Positions 37,773 through 45,201 of a DNA stretch of 64,000 nucleotides are shown here, in pieces. The stretch's first letter is position 1; every line of letters starts with the position of its first letter. The translations under genes and the position numbers were made by a program. The notes under the pieces are model-generated. The model made no database searches and was not told where the DNA came from. It saw only the letters and a program-made list of their open reading frames with translations. The stretch comes from Bacillota bacterium (lineage in GTDB: Bacteria; Bacillota; Clostridia; Acetivibrionales; DSM-1351): assembly GCA_023441625.1 (NCBI GenBank), contig JAEZOA010000041.1, forward strand, positions 13,377-77,376, given 5' to 3'.

Positions 37773-38612
37773 TTAGTCTTTTGGTACAAAATAGGGATCC
37801 TTACCCGTTGTAAAATCTAATGTTCCTTTTTGTTCCTTAGTAATATTATTATCAAATAGCTGCTTAAAAAATCTTATATTGTAATCAATATCTTCTAAAT
37901 CTCCAAATTTTACATTAATTCTATTATCAAATTCAACAACAATAGCATTTGAATCAGATAAATCTACTTTTGATATTTTCTTAACTAGTTTTACTTTTGA
38001 ATCCTTGTCATTCTTTATAAGCAAATCATAAAAAGTTACTAATTCAGTTAGTGGTGATCTTCCCTTGAATTCTAACTCTTGTCCTAAATTATAGCTGTCC
38101 ACCGATGTACCTATTACTTTAAAATACTTATTTTTAAATACATCTGCTTTAACAATTTCCAATACATGTCCTTCTTTATCAATTAGTAAGCTAGTCCCTT
38201 TATTCTCAAGAATTGCAAAGGGAGTCCTCTCTTGAATTTTTATTCTTATTGAGTTGGGCAAGGTAGGCCTTATACTAACAGACCCAACATATGGCATAGC
38301 TTCATAAATACTCTGTTCTATTTCAGTAAATCTAAAGGATAATAAATTCTTTGGTTTTTCTCCTAACATTTTAAAAACATTCTGACCAGTTTTAAGCCCT
38401 GTTTTTTCAATAATATCTTCTGACGAGTATTTTTCATTGCCTAATACATTAATTTCGTCAACTATAAAATATGATGATCGTGCAAAAAAGAAAACAACAG
38501 TCACAAGGAGAATAAACAATAATAATTTTTTTATTCTTCTTGCTCTAGCACGAGATTGTTTTGTACTCTTTTTTTTTCTATAAACAGTATTTTTTTTAGA
38601 AGTTTTTTTCAT
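37773..38612 (-). CDS. ftsQ: FtsQ/DivIB, division protein
   Basis: FtsQ/DivIB is a bitopic divisome protein. The 279-residue product has a very basic cytoplasmic N-terminus, one membrane segment (about residues 30-48) and a POTRA domain beginning FIVDEINVLGNEKYSSEDI. The FtsQ beta domain follows, with RPTLPNSIRIKIQERTPFAIL. Its ATG overlaps the murA stop by 4 bp, showing that murA and ftsQ were built as one translational unit. Confidence 0.93.
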   Translation of the reverse strand: MKKTSKKNTVYRKKKSTKQSRARARRIKKLLLFILLVTVVFFFARSSYFIVDEINVLGNEKYSSEDIIEKTGLKTGQNVFKMLGEKPKNLLSFRFTEIEQSIYEAMPYVGSVSIRPTLPNSIRIKIQERTPFAILENKGTSLLIDKEGHVLEIVKADVFKNKYFKVIGTSVDSYNLGQELEFKGRSPLTELVTFYDLLIKNDKDSKVKLVKKISKVDLSDSNAIVVEFDNRINVKFGDLEDIDYNIRFFKQLFDNNITKEQKGTLDFTTGKDPYFVPKD

Positions 38613-39537
38613 TTGTATCCTTTTCTTATAATATCTGCCCCTATTTCAGACAGTTTTTCTTCTATTTTGTAATAGCCCCTATCGATATGCTCCAGTCCAG
38701 TAATAACAGTTTCTCCGCTTGCTGCTAAACCAGCTAAAATTAATGCAGAGCCTCCTCGCAAATCCCTTGAAACCACCTGTGCACCATTTAGGCGGCTAAC
38801 ACCCTTAATCACTGCCATACGACCATCTATTCGAATATTAGCTCCCATTTTTAACAGCTCATCTACATGCTTATATCTACTCTCAAAAATAGTTTCAATA
38901 ACAATACTTGTTCCTTTGCATAAAGTTAACAACGCCATCATCTGAGCTTGCATATCAGTAGGAAATCCCGGATACGGTAATGTTCTAATAACTTCAACTG
39001 CATCTAGCTTCGGCCCAGCAACAATTTGAATATCGTTTCTCTTAATATTTATTTGACAACCAATATCCCTTAAAACAGATGCAATTGAAATAATATGCTC
39101 AGGTATAATGTTTTTTATAATTACATTACCTCCTGTTATTGCAGCTGCTACCATATAGGTTCCAGTAATTATCCTGTCGGGAATTACTGTATGCTCAACA
39201 TTTTTGAGCTTTTTTTCATACCCCTTTACTCTAATAATACTTGAGCCTGCTCCAGTAACTCTTGCTCCTATTTTCTGAAGAAAATTTTGCAAATCAATTA
39301 TTTCAGGTTCCTTTGCTGCATTTCTTATTATGGTATCCCCTTGGGCATATACAGCAGCTATCATAGCATTTTCAGTAGCTCCTACGCTAGGATAATCTAG
39401 ATATATTTCGCAGCCCTTAAGTCCATCAGTTTCACAGCTTATGTACCCACCATTGGTATCATTTATTTTGGCCCCTAGACTTCTAAGTGCTTTTAAATGC
39501 AAATCAATGGGTCTTGGTCCTATTTCACAACCACCTG
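38609..39537 (-). pseudogene. murA: MurA C-terminal part (interrupted gene, 3' segment)
   Basis: MurA (UDP-GlcNAc enolpyruvyl transferase) makes the first committed peptidoglycan precursor. From the catalytic motif GGCEIGPRPIDLHLKAL to the end the frame is intact: 305 residues after the catalytic Cys, including EIIDLQNFLQKIGA, GFPTDMQAQMMALLT, FESRYKHVDELLKMGA and LRGGSALILAGLAA. The first 116 residues (with the Lys22-Asn23 equivalents) are missing here and are found at 50552-50900 on the same strand. Upstream of the Gly-Gly-Cys codons the sequence becomes unrelated and a stop occurs in frame within 21 bp. The only start codon nearby is a TTG at 39502 without a ribosome site, so this part alone should be inactive. 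No internal decay is visible. Confidence 0.95.
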
Positions 39538-39550
39538 AGTGTATTACTTT
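39526..39550. repeat. Left junction: direct repeat plus inverted arm
   Basis: CACAACCACCTG at 39526-39537 (plus strand) matches CACACCCACCTG at 50552-50563 in 11 of 12 positions and encodes, on the minus strand, the Gly-Gly-Cys of MurA. Immediately inside follows GTGTATTACTTT (39539-39550), which is the reverse complement, with one mismatch, of AAAGTAACACAC at the right junction. Confidence 0.9.
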
Positions 39551-39573
39551 ATTGGCTCTTATCTAACGAAATA

Positions 39574-39603
39574 ATTATATCACAATATTATATTGCCCAG
39601 CAA
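39574..39603 (-). promoter_or_regulatory. Promoter reading into the murA 3' part and ftsQ
   Basis: On the minus strand TTGCTG (39603-39598) and TATAAT (39579-39574) are 18 bp apart, just inside the inserted segment. It could keep ftsQ, sbp, ftsA and ftsZ transcribed despite the interruption of murA. Confidence 0.45.
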
Positions 39604-39777
39604 TTGTGATAAGTGGTAAAGTTCTGTCAATAATTCTCAATATATATTTAAGAATATATGAAATTTGTAGCACCTTGAAATATGTTACAATAAAAAATAA
39701 CATTTTTATAAAATTTAATTTATAATGTATTATAGATGATATAATATCATATAATTAAACACTAACTAGGAGTACTT

Positions 39778-41181
39778 ATGAAATTTAGACAGCTTATTTC
39801 AATTTTTGTATCAAAATTAGCCATTTTGTCATTACGCCTATTAAGAAGAGGTGGAACAACATTGCCTGGTAAGGTGGCATTAAGATTATATCCAGGTATT
39901 CTTAAAGCAATTGCAGAAGACTTTGAGATTATTATTGTAACTGGAACAAACGGAAAAACTACTACAACTAGAATTATTGAAGAAATTCTAAAAAATAATA
40001 ACATTGAATATATAACCAATAAATCAGGTGCTAATCTATTAAGCGGAATTACAACTTTATTTATTCAAGGTGTTTCACTAGTAGGCAGACCTAAATACAA
40101 GGTAGCTCTCATTGAAAGTGATGAGGCTGCTTTTAATCAGGTAACAAAGCATATAAAGCCTAAAGCTGTGGTGGTTACTAACTTCTTTAGAGACCAATTG
40201 GATAGATTTGGCGAGCTATACTCCACTCTGAATGCTGTAAAATCAGGACTTGAGAGAATCGATGACAATACTACTATTATTCTTAATGCAGATGATTCTA
40301 TGTGTTCTTCTCTTGGCAAGGATACTTCAAAGCGGGTAATATACTATGGCATAAATCAAGAGGCATTTCAAGGTTCGTCCGAGAATATAAACTCTGATGC
40401 TATGTTCTGTATATTCTGCAAAAATAAATATGAGTACTCAAACCATATTTATGGTCATTTAGGCAGCTTTTGCTGCCCAAATTGCGGCTACAGCAGACCT
40501 GAAGCCCATTTAGAATGTACAGAAATACAGGAAGCCGGAAGCAGCTCTTCTACTATCAGATGGAAATTCAATTCTGCAATATTGAACGAGACTACTGAGT
40601 TGACAACAAAAATAAATCTTCCTGGTTTATATAATATTTACAATGCTCTGTCTGCTGCTGCCTGTGGACTTTCACTAAATTTTAGTATTGATACTGTAAC
40701 AAGTGCACTTCAATCCTTTGAATCTGGCTTTGGAAGAATGGAAACCATAAAAGTGCAGGATAAAAATATTAAGCTTATTCTTGTAAAAAACCCTACCGGC
40801 TTTAATCAAGTACTTAGCTTTTTAGCTCTAGATGCGCAGGATCTGAATGTAGCGTTTTTAATAAATGACAACTTGGCTGATGGAACTGATATCTCATGGC
40901 TTTGGGACGTAGATTTTGAACAACTTAATAATGTCTCAGACAAAATTATTCAACTAGTCACCTCTGGGGTGAGAGGTGAAGATATGGCTGTACGTCTTAA
41001 ATATAGCGGACTTGATACCCATAAAATCCGAATTATCAAGGACTATCATATGCTTATTGATGAGGGCCTGAAAAACACACCTTCTGGCGGCTGTTTTTAC
41101 ATATTGCCCACCTATACTGCAATGCTTGATATCCGTGGTATTCTAAAGAAAAAGTTCAATTTAAAGGAGTTTTGGAAATAA
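39778..41181 (+). CDS. murT: MurT, lipid II isoglutaminyl synthase ligase subunit
   Basis: MurT with GatD amidates the D-Glu of lipid II. The 467-residue product has a Mur-ligase ATP loop (IIIVTGTNGKTTTTRII, about residues 52-68) and the middle domain motifs DEAAFNQV, NFFRDQLDRFGEL and NADDSM. It also has a four-cysteine zinc ribbon unique to MurT (CIFC ... CCPNCGY, about residues 208-240) and a C-terminal DUF1727 domain (NPTGFNQVL). AGGAG precedes the ATG. gatD follows after 91 bp, which hold a structured start element. Confidence 0.95.
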   Translation: MKFRQLISIFVSKLAILSLRLLRRGGTTLPGKVALRLYPGILKAIAEDFEIIIVTGTNGKTTTTRIIEEILKNNNIEYITNKSGANLLSGITTLFIQGVSLVGRPKYKVALIESDEAAFNQVTKHIKPKAVVVTNFFRDQLDRFGELYSTLNAVKSGLERIDDNTTIILNADDSMCSSLGKDTSKRVIYYGINQEAFQGSSENINSDAMFCIFCKNKYEYSNHIYGHLGSFCCPNCGYSRPEAHLECTEIQEAGSSSSTIRWKFNSAILNETTELTTKINLPGLYNIYNALSAAACGLSLNFSIDTVTSALQSFESGFGRMETIKVQDKNIKLILVKNPTGFNQVLSFLALDAQDLNVAFLINDNLADGTDISWLWDVDFEQLNNVSDKIIQLVTSGVRGEDMAVRLKYSGLDTHKIRIIKDYHMLIDEGLKNTPSGGCFYILPTYTAMLDIRGILKKKFNLKEFWK

Positions 41182-41206
41182 GGAAAGAACTAAATTAGAT
41201 AAAAAA

Positions 41207-41275
41207 GGAGGACCGAGTCCATGCTAGTACTTTTTTGGAGTATCAAGGTAAATGCAGGGCATGGACATAACTATG
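41207..41275 (+). promoter_or_regulatory. SD-hairpin-AUG start element of gatD
   Basis: GGAGG (41207-41211) is followed by ACCGA, then GTCCATGC (41217-41224), which pairs perfectly with GCATGGAC (41259-41266). Six bases (ATAACT) then lead to the ATG at 41273. In linear sequence the SD is 61 nt from the ATG; with the hairpin folded the two are only 11 nt apart. No other good SD precedes the ATG. Matching elements stand at 50020-50140 and 63811-63880. Confidence 0.8.
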
Positions 41276-42019
41276 TATAATTTAAATATTTGCCATTTGT
41301 ACCCTGATCTCTTAAATACTTATGGAGACAGAGGAAATATACTAGCAATGCAACGACGTGCACAGTGGCACGGTATAAATATATCTATATCTAATATAAC
41401 GATTGGTGATTCCTTTGATTCATCTGCTTTTGATATTGTTTTTTTAGGTGGTGGACAAGATTATGAGCAGGAGATAATACAAAAAGACTTATTAGACCAA
41501 AAAGGCTGTGAAATTAAAAATGCTATTTCTGGCATGAAGGTTTTTTTATGTATTTGTGGTGGTTATCAGCTAATGGGAAAGTACTATAAAACCTGGGATG
41601 GTAAGGAAATTGAGTTTCTCGGTGCTCTTGACTTATGGACTGTAGGCGGCAGCGAAAGAATGATTGGTAATATAGTTTTTGAAAGTGACCTTATTAGCGA
41701 TAATGGAAAACCCCTAAAAATTGTTGGGTTTGAAAATCACTCTGGTAGAACTTATTTAGGTGATGGACTTCGTCCTTTAGGAAAAGTCTTATCTGGTAAC
41801 GGGAATAATGGGACAGATGGATTTGAAGGTGCTGTTTATAACAATGTTTACTGCTCCTACTCACATGGAAGTCTACTCCCAAAGAATCCCCTGCTCACAG
41901 ACCATCTTTTATCTCTTGCACTCAAGGATAAGTATGAAGATTTCCAAAGCCTCGGCAAACTTGATGATTCATTTGAAAATGCTGCAAGAACTACCGTTAT
42001 TGATAGAATATTAAAATAA
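41273..42019 (+). CDS. gatD: GatD, lipid II isoglutaminyl synthase glutaminase subunit
   Basis: GatD supplies ammonia from glutamine to MurT. The 248-residue CobB/CobQ-type class I amidotransferase shows NICHLYPDLLNTYGDRGN at its start, FLGGGQDYEQE, the nucleophile Cys in FLCICGGYQLMG, GFENHSGRTYLG and the catalytic His in YSHGSLLPKNP. An upstream frame adds seven codons, but they would be made from the hairpin stem of the start element and are not conserved in the family. Confidence 0.94.
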   Translation: MYNLNICHLYPDLLNTYGDRGNILAMQRRAQWHGINISISNITIGDSFDSSAFDIVFLGGGQDYEQEIIQKDLLDQKGCEIKNAISGMKVFLCICGGYQLMGKYYKTWDGKEIEFLGALDLWTVGGSERMIGNIVFESDLISDNGKPLKIVGFENHSGRTYLGDGLRPLGKVLSGNGNNGTDGFEGAVYNNVYCSYSHGSLLPKNPLLTDHLLSLALKDKYEDFQSLGKLDDSFENAARTTVIDRILK

Positions 42020-42066
42020 AATTATTTAAAAATTTATAATATTTGTAAAAAATTATAAAATAACAG

Positions 42067-42096
42067 TTGACTAATTTAAAAGTCACATGTTAGTAT
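42067..42096 (+). promoter_or_regulatory. Promoter of the aroF T-box leader
   Basis: TTGACT (42067-42072) and TAGTAT (42091-42096) are 18 bp apart with TG one base before the -10 hexamer. It lies about 30 bp before the T-box stem I. Confidence 0.5.
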
Positions 42097-42124
42097 ATTA
42101 ACAAATATAATATTTGTATGTAAG

Positions 42125-42406
42125 AAATGTGATGAATGGGAAAAGTAGATTATATGATTCTTTACAGCGAGCAATGAAATGGTGGAAGCATTGCAGGATA
42201 GTGTACTTGAAGTTCTCCCATGAACAGTTGACTGAACCTTATTTGTAGGTCATACCGGGTCTTTCCCGTTATAGAAGGAGTGTATCGGAATTAATTGCAA
42301 GTTGTTGCTATATTCTCGTACATGATAAAGTGGGTTTTTACCAATTTGGGTGGTAACGCGTGGATTATAAGTCCTCGTCCCTAGTTTCTAGGGATGAGGG
42401 CTTTTT
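42125..42406 (+). promoter_or_regulatory. T-box riboswitch with Phe (UUC) specifier before aroF
   Basis: The leader has the T-box sequence TTTGGGTGGTAACGCG (42345-42360) followed by a perfect terminator hairpin (CCTCGTCCCTAG / CTAGGGATGAGGG, 42372-42401) and TTTTT. Stem I closes with ATGGG/CCCAT. The specifier loop reads GAA-G-TTC at 42209-42215, the same GAA-N-NNN layout as the tyrS leader in this window, where the codon is TAC. I therefore read UUC, phenylalanine: uncharged tRNA-Phe should allow read-through into the DAHP synthase gene. Confidence 0.85.
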
Positions 42407-42440
42407 ACTTTTCAAAAACTAAATTTTAGGAGGATGTATT

Positions 42441-43454
42441 ATGATAATTGTAATGAAACAGAATGCAACAAAGCAGGATATTATGAATGTCGAAAATAAG
42501 CTACTTGACCTTGGTTTTAAAACTCATCCAATAGAGGGAGATATTAAAACAGTAATAGGTGCAATTGGTGATAAAAGACTTCTAAATATACATGCAATTT
42601 CACAAATGCAGGGGGTCGAAACACTGGTTCCAATTATGAAGCCTTATAAACTGGCAAGTAATGAACTTCAACAAGCTCCAACTATTGTTGACGTTGGTGG
42701 TGTCAAAATTGGTGGAAATGAGATTGTTGTCATGGCAGGTCCATGTGCAATTGAAAATGAAAAGGACTTTATATCAACAGCAATCAGTGTTAAAAATAGC
42801 GGAGCAAAAATACTTCGTGGAGGTGCATTTAAGCCGAGAAGTTCACCCTATGCATTTCAAGGACTTGAGGAGGATGGCTTAAAAATAATGGTTGCTGGAC
42901 GAGAAGCTACAGGACTTAAATTAGTAACTGAGATAGTAGATACTCGCGATGTAGAACTTGTAAATAACTATACTGATATTTTTCAAATAGGTGCACGAAA
43001 CATGCAGAATTTTAGACTTTTAAGCGAAGTTGGCATGACTAATAAGCCAGTGCTATTGAAAAGAGGCCTATCTGCAACAATTGAAGAATGGTTAATGGCC
43101 GCTGAATATATAATTGCTGAGGGAAATCAAAATGTAATTCTTTGTGAGAGAGGCATCCGTACTTTTGAAACAATGACGAGGAATACTCTTGATTTAAGCT
43201 CTATTCCTGTTATTAAGGAGGTTTCTCATCTTCCAATTGTTGTAGATCCAAGCCATGCAACGGGCAATTGGAAATATGTTCCTGCACTCGCTAAAGGTGC
43301 AATAGCAACTGGTGCTGACGGATTAATCATTGAAGTTCATCAGAACCCCCCAACTGCACTCTGTGATGGTCCACAGTCCCTACGTCCAGAAAGATTTAAA
43401 ACCTTAATGGAAGAACTAAGACTAGTTGCTCAATCAGTGCAAAGGTCTATCTGA
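42441..43454 (+). CDS. aroF: DAHP synthase (3-deoxy-7-phosphoheptulonate synthase), type I-beta with ferredoxin-like domain
   Basis: This enzyme joins phosphoenolpyruvate and erythrose 4-phosphate, the first step to aromatic amino acids. The 337-residue product has an N-terminal ferredoxin-like regulatory domain (about residues 1-70, [17 protein letters not shown]) and the barrel with [61 protein letters not shown] and [10 protein letters not shown]. This architecture is the Thermotoga/Geobacillus-type enzyme controlled by aromatic end products. AGGAGG lies 7 nt upstream; the T-box leader controls transcription. Confidence 0.95.
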   Translation: MIIVMKQNATKQDIMNVENKLLDLGFKTHPIEGDIKTVIGAIGDKRLLNIHAISQMQGVETLVPIMKPYKLASNELQQAPTIVDVGGVKIGGNEIVVMAGPCAIENEKDFISTAISVKNSGAKILRGGAFKPRSSPYAFQGLEEDGLKIMVAGREATGLKLVTEIVDTRDVELVNNYTDIFQIGARNMQNFRLLSEVGMTNKPVLLKRGLSATIEEWLMAAEYIIAEGNQNVILCERGIRTFETMTRNTLDLSSIPVIKEVSHLPIVVDPSHATGNWKYVPALAKGAIATGADGLIIEVHQNPPTALCDGPQSLRPERFKTLMEELRLVAQSVQRSI

Positions 43455-43471
43455 TTACCTAAAGCACCTAA

Positions 43472-43511
43472 AAAGCACCCTTCCTCACATTCAAAGTGAA
43501 GAAGGGTGCTA
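43472..43511. terminator. Bidirectional terminator between aroF and a convergent gene
   Basis: AGCACCCTTC and GAAGGGTGCT pair, with an inner TCAC/GTGA separated by a single mismatch, around a 7-base loop. A-rich and T-rich flanks allow it to serve both the aroF transcript and the minus-strand gene that ends 5 bp away. Confidence 0.8.
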
Positions 43512-43515
43512 ATGT

Positions 43516-43866
43516 TTAAAACTCAAAGCTTTCATCAGATGGTTCTAGTGTAAATTCTTGTATACCTTTAAAAATAACATTGAGATACTTTGATTCTCCA
43601 TTGTTTGCCTTGTCTAATTCATTTTGCATAATATATACAGATGTGTTTTCATATACTTTTATATTTATTCTATCAAATACTTCCTTTTGCAACACATCCA
43701 AAATAGAGCTTATATTTTCCACAGCTGAATGACTGGACTTTGGCTCAATCAATACTGGCATCTTTGAATTATTGGGGTGCAAAACTCTTACATGTAGTAT
43801 TCCTGGATTAAGAATATTATCCGTCGTATACAGTATATCTCTTTCAAAAAGTAATGAACCACTCAA
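43516..43866 (-). CDS. Uncharacterised 116-residue protein
   Basis: I do not recognise this protein. It is soluble, mixed alpha/beta, acidic at the C-terminus (FTLEPSDESFEF), with no cysteine, signal or membrane segment. A ribosome site AGGGGG precedes the ATG. The stretches PGILHVRVLHPNNSKMPVLIE and KYLNVIFKGIQEFTLEP suggest beta strands. It is coded next to the lytic transglycosylase gene, in the same direction with a 46-bp gap, so a shared transcript with slt, coaE and polA is likely. Codon usage looks like its neighbours. Confidence 0.7.
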   Translation of the reverse strand: MSGSLLFERDILYTTDNILNPGILHVRVLHPNNSKMPVLIEPKSSHSAVENISSILDVLQKEVFDRINIKVYENTSVYIMQNELDKANNGESKYLNVIFKGIQEFTLEPSDESFEF

Positions 43867-43912
43867 ATTTTTGTCCCCCTAAAATGGATTTTTAATCTAA
43901 TAAAATATATCA

Positions 43913-44491
43913 CTATTTATCTTTTTCGTAAAGCTTTTTATACATATTATTATACTTTTCAATTTTAGCTACATAGTTTTTTGTTTCTTCAAAGGGTATT
44001 CTATCAAGGGTTTTACCATTACTACTAATGCTCTTGTCTTTAAGCCATTTTGATACATTTCCACTACCCGCATTATATGCAGAGAGTGCAAGTTCTAAAT
44101 CCTGGTCATATTGCTCAAGCAGCCTTGCAATAAACCAACAACCAATTCTTATATTAGTTTGAGGCTCAAACAACATACTACTATCATAATCCTCGATTTT
44201 GATTTTTTCTGCTGCCCACTCTCCCGTGCTATCCAATATCTGCATTAAACCCTTTGCATCCCTTGGAGATACTGCCTTTGCATCAAAACCGCTCTCTGCT
44301 TTAATAATGGAATATACTAAGTTCTTATCTAAGCCATATTCATTAGAATATTCCTCCACGTATTGTGAGTACGTAGTTGGATACAGACGCTTTAAAACAT
44401 ACTCAGCCGAGTTAATAGCAAATATAATCAATAATACTAATAAAGAAAATATAAATAAAAAACGAAATTTACCTTTAGTATTTTTTCTCAA
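43913..44491 (-). CDS. Membrane-anchored lytic transglycosylase (SLT domain)
   Basis: The 192-residue protein has an uncleaved N-terminal membrane anchor (about residues 11-28) and an SLT goose-lysozyme-like domain. The domain holds the catalytic Glu in IIKAESGFDAKAVSP, the motif AKGLMQILDSTGEWAA, and LALSAYNAGSGNVSKWL with IPFEETKNYVAKI. It should cleave glycan strands outside the membrane. The slt-coaE-polA neighbourhood recurs in clostridia as far as I recall. Confidence 0.93.
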   Translation of the reverse strand: MRKNTKGKFRFLFIFSLLVLLIIFAINSAEYVLKRLYPTTYSQYVEEYSNEYGLDKNLVYSIIKAESGFDAKAVSPRDAKGLMQILDSTGEWAAEKIKIEDYDSSMLFEPQTNIRIGCWFIARLLEQYDQDLELALSAYNAGSGNVSKWLKDKSISSNGKTLDRIPFEETKNYVAKIEKYNNMYKKLYEKDK

Positions 44492-44580
44492 ATAGTCCCC
44501 CTAAATCTAAAGAAACAAGGCTTTGTTAAAGTAAGCTTGGCATATGCGGAAACGACACATTAACACAAACAGGGCCTAGT

Positions 44581-45201
44581 TTACTTATACATTTCTAAAG
44601 TGTTAGCAAACTGGCTCTTCACTTCCTCTTTTAATAGAAAAAGATCCTTGTTGTTATAAATTATAGTATTTGCAATCTTAATGTACTCATCATCATGAAT
44701 TTGAGAATTAATCCTTGAAACAGCTTCCTCGTAGGTCATTTCGCTTCTTTTCATGACCCTCTCAATCCTTAATTCCATTGAAGCAACTACTGCCCACACC
44801 TGATCACATAAATTTAAGAACCCTATCTTAATAGGTATAGGAGCATCTATAACAATAACTTTAGTCTTTTTTAAAAGTTGTTCTTTTACGTTATCTTCTA
44901 TTCTTTGGGCAACATATTTATGTAAAATACTATTTAAAATGTTTAGCTTGTTATTATCATTAAATACTATCTCGGCTAGAATTTTACGTTTCAACTGCCC
45001 ATATTCATCAATTATATCATTGCCAAACGTATCGAGCAACTCCTTAAGAGCAATTTCTCCTGGCATAACAACCTGTCTACTAATAATATCTGCATCAATT
45101 ATCACAGCCCCAAGTTCTTTGAGGATGTGACTCACAGTACTCTTCCCGCTTCCTATACCACCAGTTATGCCTAAAACTAATGAATCTTTATTTTGTCTCA
45201 T
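44581..45201 (-). CDS. coaE: Dephospho-CoA kinase
   Basis: CoaE phosphorylates dephospho-CoA, the last step of coenzyme A synthesis. The 206-residue product has the Walker A loop LGITGGIGSGKSTVS, the DADIISRQVVMPG substrate motif, DAPIPIKIGF and a lid region with RVMKRSEMTYEEAVSRI. GGAG lies 8 nt before the ATG at 45201; the longer frame adds eight codons upstream. The gene overlaps the end of polA by 14 bp. Confidence 0.95.
   Translation of the reverse strand: MRQNKDSLVLGITGGIGSGKSTVSHILKELGAVIIDADIISRQVVMPGEIALKELLDTFGNDIIDEYGQLKRKILAEIVFNDNNKLNILNSILHKYVAQRIEDNVKEQLLKKTKVIVIDAPIPIKIGFLNLCDQVWAVVASMELRIERVMKRSEMTYEEAVSRINSQIHDDEYIKIANTIIYNNKDLFLLKEEVKSQFANTLEMYK

Noticed and set aside
38609..39502. 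murA 3' part as a complete short enolpyruvyl transferase starting at TTG 39502
   Set aside because: The N-terminal 116 residues with the Lys-Asn motif and the catalytic Cys would be missing, and no ribosome site precedes the TTG.
41252..41272. Upstream start for gatD (MQGMDIT)
   Set aside because: These codons lie in the stem of the hairpin start element; similar pseudo-leaders (GMGI, GMDI) appear before the other two genes with the element, which is explained by the conserved RNA, not by conserved protein.
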